Origin: Amia ocellicauda | Taxonomy: Eukaryota; Chordata; Actinopteri; Amiiformes; Amiidae | Direction: 5' to 3' | Assembly (NCBI RefSeq): GCF_036373705.1 | Contig: NC_089866.1 | Span: 5,444,001 to 5,508,000 of the forward strand | Length of the DNA: 64,000 nucleotides | In this document: positions 61,160 through 64,000 of the stretch, one piece after another | Layout: every line of letters starts with the position of its first letter | How positions within the stretch are numbered: position 1 is the first letter of the stretch | Notes under the pieces: generated by a model | Database searches by the model: none | Told to the model about the DNA's origin: nothing | Seen by the model: the letters and a program-made list of their open reading frames with translations, nothing else | Program-made: the position numbers and the translations under genes

Positions 61160-64000
61160 AACAAACATTCCCAGATGCAATTTGTTGCCGTTTGCTGCGA
61201 TTTGCCTCGACTCACACAGACCCTAAGGAACAGGGCCGTCTTCACACAAAACCTTCCCAAACTACTTCTACATAATGATGTAATTATCTACGGCTGCCTA
61301 GGAACTGCAGATTTCCACAGTCATTCTCACCCATGTATTCAACTCCCTCCCGAGTGAATCAGGTCTGAGAGGCCGTGTCCAATTACGATGACAGCCACCG
61401 ATTAGGTAAAAAAGCAAGACATGTGGATTATATATTTGTACTTCTTTGAGAAAATGACAGTATTCAACTCCCTTCTCCACAGCAAGTAAACACAAACTAT
61501 TAACCCTATAACTGAGAAATCTGAAACAGGTTGCCCAAAGCTTCTGTCTTCAATGACTAAAACAATTACCAGCTTTATTAGTCAAGACTGCCATTAACAT
61601 AAGCTAAAACACTAATGGCACCTATAAGGCCCTGAAGCGTTTGGGGATCTCCAGGGGCAGGGTTTGAGACCACCGACATATACAACTGAAACTGGAAACA
61701 CAACATCTATTTGTGTGAAAGGAAAAGTGGGATTTCAGGAGATGCTCGCAGCACAGTACAGTTGGTTTTAAGGGGCGGGGCAGTCTGTGGTCACATGGTG
61801 CTCCGGCGGTGAGTGGAGATGGACACTGCGGTCGGCCCGGCTCACTAGAGTCCCAGCTACTCTCAGACTGACCAAGTACACCACTACTGACGTACCCCAG
61901 ATCGATACGTCTGTTCTGAAGGGTTTAAATCCAGCAGGATGGTAGTTTGGGCATTACCCTTCAGTGCCCGGGCCATTATTCCTATTCTTATTACATTCTT
62001 ACTACATCGTATTCTTCTGTCAGATCTGTCTCTGTGATGTCCCGGCTCAACTGTCCCACCTAACTGTTGCCTCTCGCTCCTTATCTAAGACAGACATGTC
62101 TGTACCATATAGCATCTCAATATCATCTTGGTTTTATCCAACACATACCAACATTACATCTCTCTACAGGGACTACCAGATCTAATTAAAGGCTGTTCAT
62201 AGCAAATATAAGCTTAATGATCAAATGTTTATGATTATATGGTTATACTGATATGATCTGAACAGGAAGTACATCCAAGGAAAAGACGGACTTCCTTGTG
62301 TCAGATTCCTCCTCTCTGAACGCACAGCTGGGGTTTCCTCCTGCCTTTTCCCGGACGCTTTGTCTGCAGAGCTCAGCGCTGCCTCGTGTAAAACCACTCT
62401 CCGCTAAGACTGTCTGAGGGTTCGCCTGACAAAGCGCACAGCCTTTGTATTGTCTGTGCTGTGACTACGTTTTATGTAACAGGATTATGTAACAAGCAAG
62501 TTTCTGTACTTTATAAATTAAAAGGGGGGGGGGAAATAAAAGTGGCAAAAACAAATCGTATTTCACAGGTTCACCCCTCCAGTCCGTGTGGAGGCTGTGT
62601 TGTTCTCTGATTTATTTAAAGCAGTAATTTTATATTGTTCTGGTCTTTCTTTTTACTGGCAAATGTGCTCTGGGTGAGTTTCGATTGTTCCTCTCTACAG
62701 GTTTGATTTGCTATTCTAGAGACGCAGACAAATAACAATAAAAATCGACTAGGTCCCCAGGTAACCATACAGGGTCTCCTAAGCTCAGAGGTAGACAGGT
62801 ATCCTGACAGCAGACTGGGTTTCGGGTCCATTCGGTCTCTAAGGCGGCACCAAAATGGCCGATAATGATGTGGGCAGGAATTACGACTGCACTGCACTGC
62901 AGAGGACACACGACCTACAGCTGGACACGCGACAGGTGTCTCTGGGTCATCTTGGCAACGGCTCCACCAAACCGGAGACCCCAATATGCCACGCATGCAA
63001 TTAATCTAACAAAGTAACCCCCCCCAAAAAGGTGATCTGTGCAAAACATTTTAGGAGTGTGCAGTTAGTCATCTTCACAGAACAGATGGAATTATATTTT
63101 CCATCTCAAGTGCCACAGTGCTGTCAATCTGGGAGGAAGGTGACTGCATAGAACTGCACGGAAATAATGATCCGAGAGACACTTCCAACAATTGTCAAGC
63201 TGCGTCTCCGATATATTTAACCAGTTCTGGAGCTGCCGCACTGTCACCGGGACTGGAGACGGAGGAACACCTGCCCCCAAGGTATCCCCGTCTGCCTTTT
63301 TGCCCTCTTGCTGGCTGGGTGTTAAAAACAGTAACGTGTCTGAGACAGATCTTGGCAGGAACCCCAGCGAGTTCACAAAAAGCACATCTTTATTGTAATT
63401 AAGATTTGAAATGAGGAGGTTTGTAAAAGTTACCGCACATATTCTTTTAAACACTTTCACTTTTCATTATTTTTCTGCAGAATTGGTTTTCACGCCGACA
63501 CTAATCCTTCAGTGAAATTATAAGTCAAGGGAACTTCATGCATCTTCTTATATATATATATTTTGGGGCAGCTGGAGGAAACGCAGAGAGTACAGAGGTG
63601 TGGGACACGTTAGGAGGCAGGAGAAGTCGGGGGACCGGGTTGCGCTGCCTGAGGCTCTGTTTTCTTAAACCTGAAAGAGCTGCAGCAAAGCCACGTCTTA
63701 ACTATTTCAATTTTTGATGTCGAGTTTAAATGTGGATTGAAGCCTTAGAGAGCATCGTGTAAAGCTTGACACATTCCTGAACGGTGACTTTCCCTCAAGG
63801 CAGAGTTTTACCCACTGCCTTTTAACATTTAGGACAGAACCACCAATGTCAGCAAAGCAAGTCTTACCAGATTTGCACTGGTGCTATTCTGTAGGCTGCG
63901 TTCGCTCTTATTATATTACAGATATAGAAAATCATGCCACCAGTGTCGGTGCAAATCACTACTCCATACATAACAAAAACCTCATGCTTTTGAAGGAGAA

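Larger units (their letters stand above)
56113..64000. other. Gene-poor interval downstream of MAP2K3
   Basis: No coding gene is recognised on either strand. A CpG-rich block at about 58067-58405 is open on both strands, and a CTCF-like motif lies at 61145-61159. GC-box-like sequence (GGGGCGGGGC) occurs near 61774. The rest is AT-rich unique sequence with short homopolymers. In human the next gene is KCNJ12, but none of its coding sequence is seen here. Confidence 0.6.

Noticed and set aside
62616..62996. 126-codon minus-strand frame
   Set aside because: No recognisable domain, no convincing splice context or start context, and composition like the surrounding non-coding sequence.
1..64000. 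CRISPR array, phage, operon or other prokaryote-type system
   Set aside because: All genes are spliced vertebrate genes. The only regular repeats are microsatellites and dispersed elements.

Overview
This window is vertebrate nuclear DNA, most likely from a ray-finned fish. The evidence is four spliced protein-coding genes with GT-AG introns, CpG-rich promoters, many short microsatellites and dispersed repeats of a fish-like kind. Repeats ending in an ACATAAGAA/TTCTTATGT tail, and the unduplicated gene order, point loosely to a non-teleost ray-finned fish (gar, bowfin or sturgeon type) or an early-branching teleost. This species guess is weak.

The layout from left to right is: DHRS7B on + (coding about 2.04-5.28 kb, perhaps from 0.81 kb); TMEM11 on - (15.34 to 11.88 kb, two coding exons), convergent with DHRS7B; NATD1 on - (27.43 to 21.62 kb, three coding exons); MAP2K3 on + (30.21 to 53.27 kb, twelve coding exons), head-to-head with NATD1. 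After MAP2K3 there is about 10 kb in which I recognise no coding gene. The same neighbours (DHRS7B, TMEM11, NATD1, MAP2K3) sit together on human 17p11.2, so this is an ancient conserved block. It is what identifies the kinase as MAP2K3 rather than its paralogue MAP2K6.

The genes do not form a pathway. DHRS7B is a membrane short-chain reductase of ether-lipid metabolism, TMEM11 is a mitochondrial inner-membrane shape factor, NATD1 is a tiny GNAT-fold protein, and MAP2K3 is the dual-specificity kinase that activates p38. Every coding exon from DHRS7B residue 1 onward was joined by eye, and the reading phase is kept across every junction. The reconstructed lengths are 309 aa (or 329 with a candidate upstream exon), 187 aa, 110 aa and 340 aa.

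The most interesting non-coding items are: a long, nearly perfect foldback in MAP2K3 intron 10; a cluster of ZNF143-type motifs plus a YY1 motif over the TMEM11 start codon; a 77-bp hairpin element near 22.8 kb; a palindromic terminal-inverted-repeat element near 8.3 kb; a 5S-rRNA-like fragment; and two dispersed repeat families with two copies each. I see no CRISPR array, operon, phage or other prokaryote-type system, and nothing I could honestly call a new biological system.
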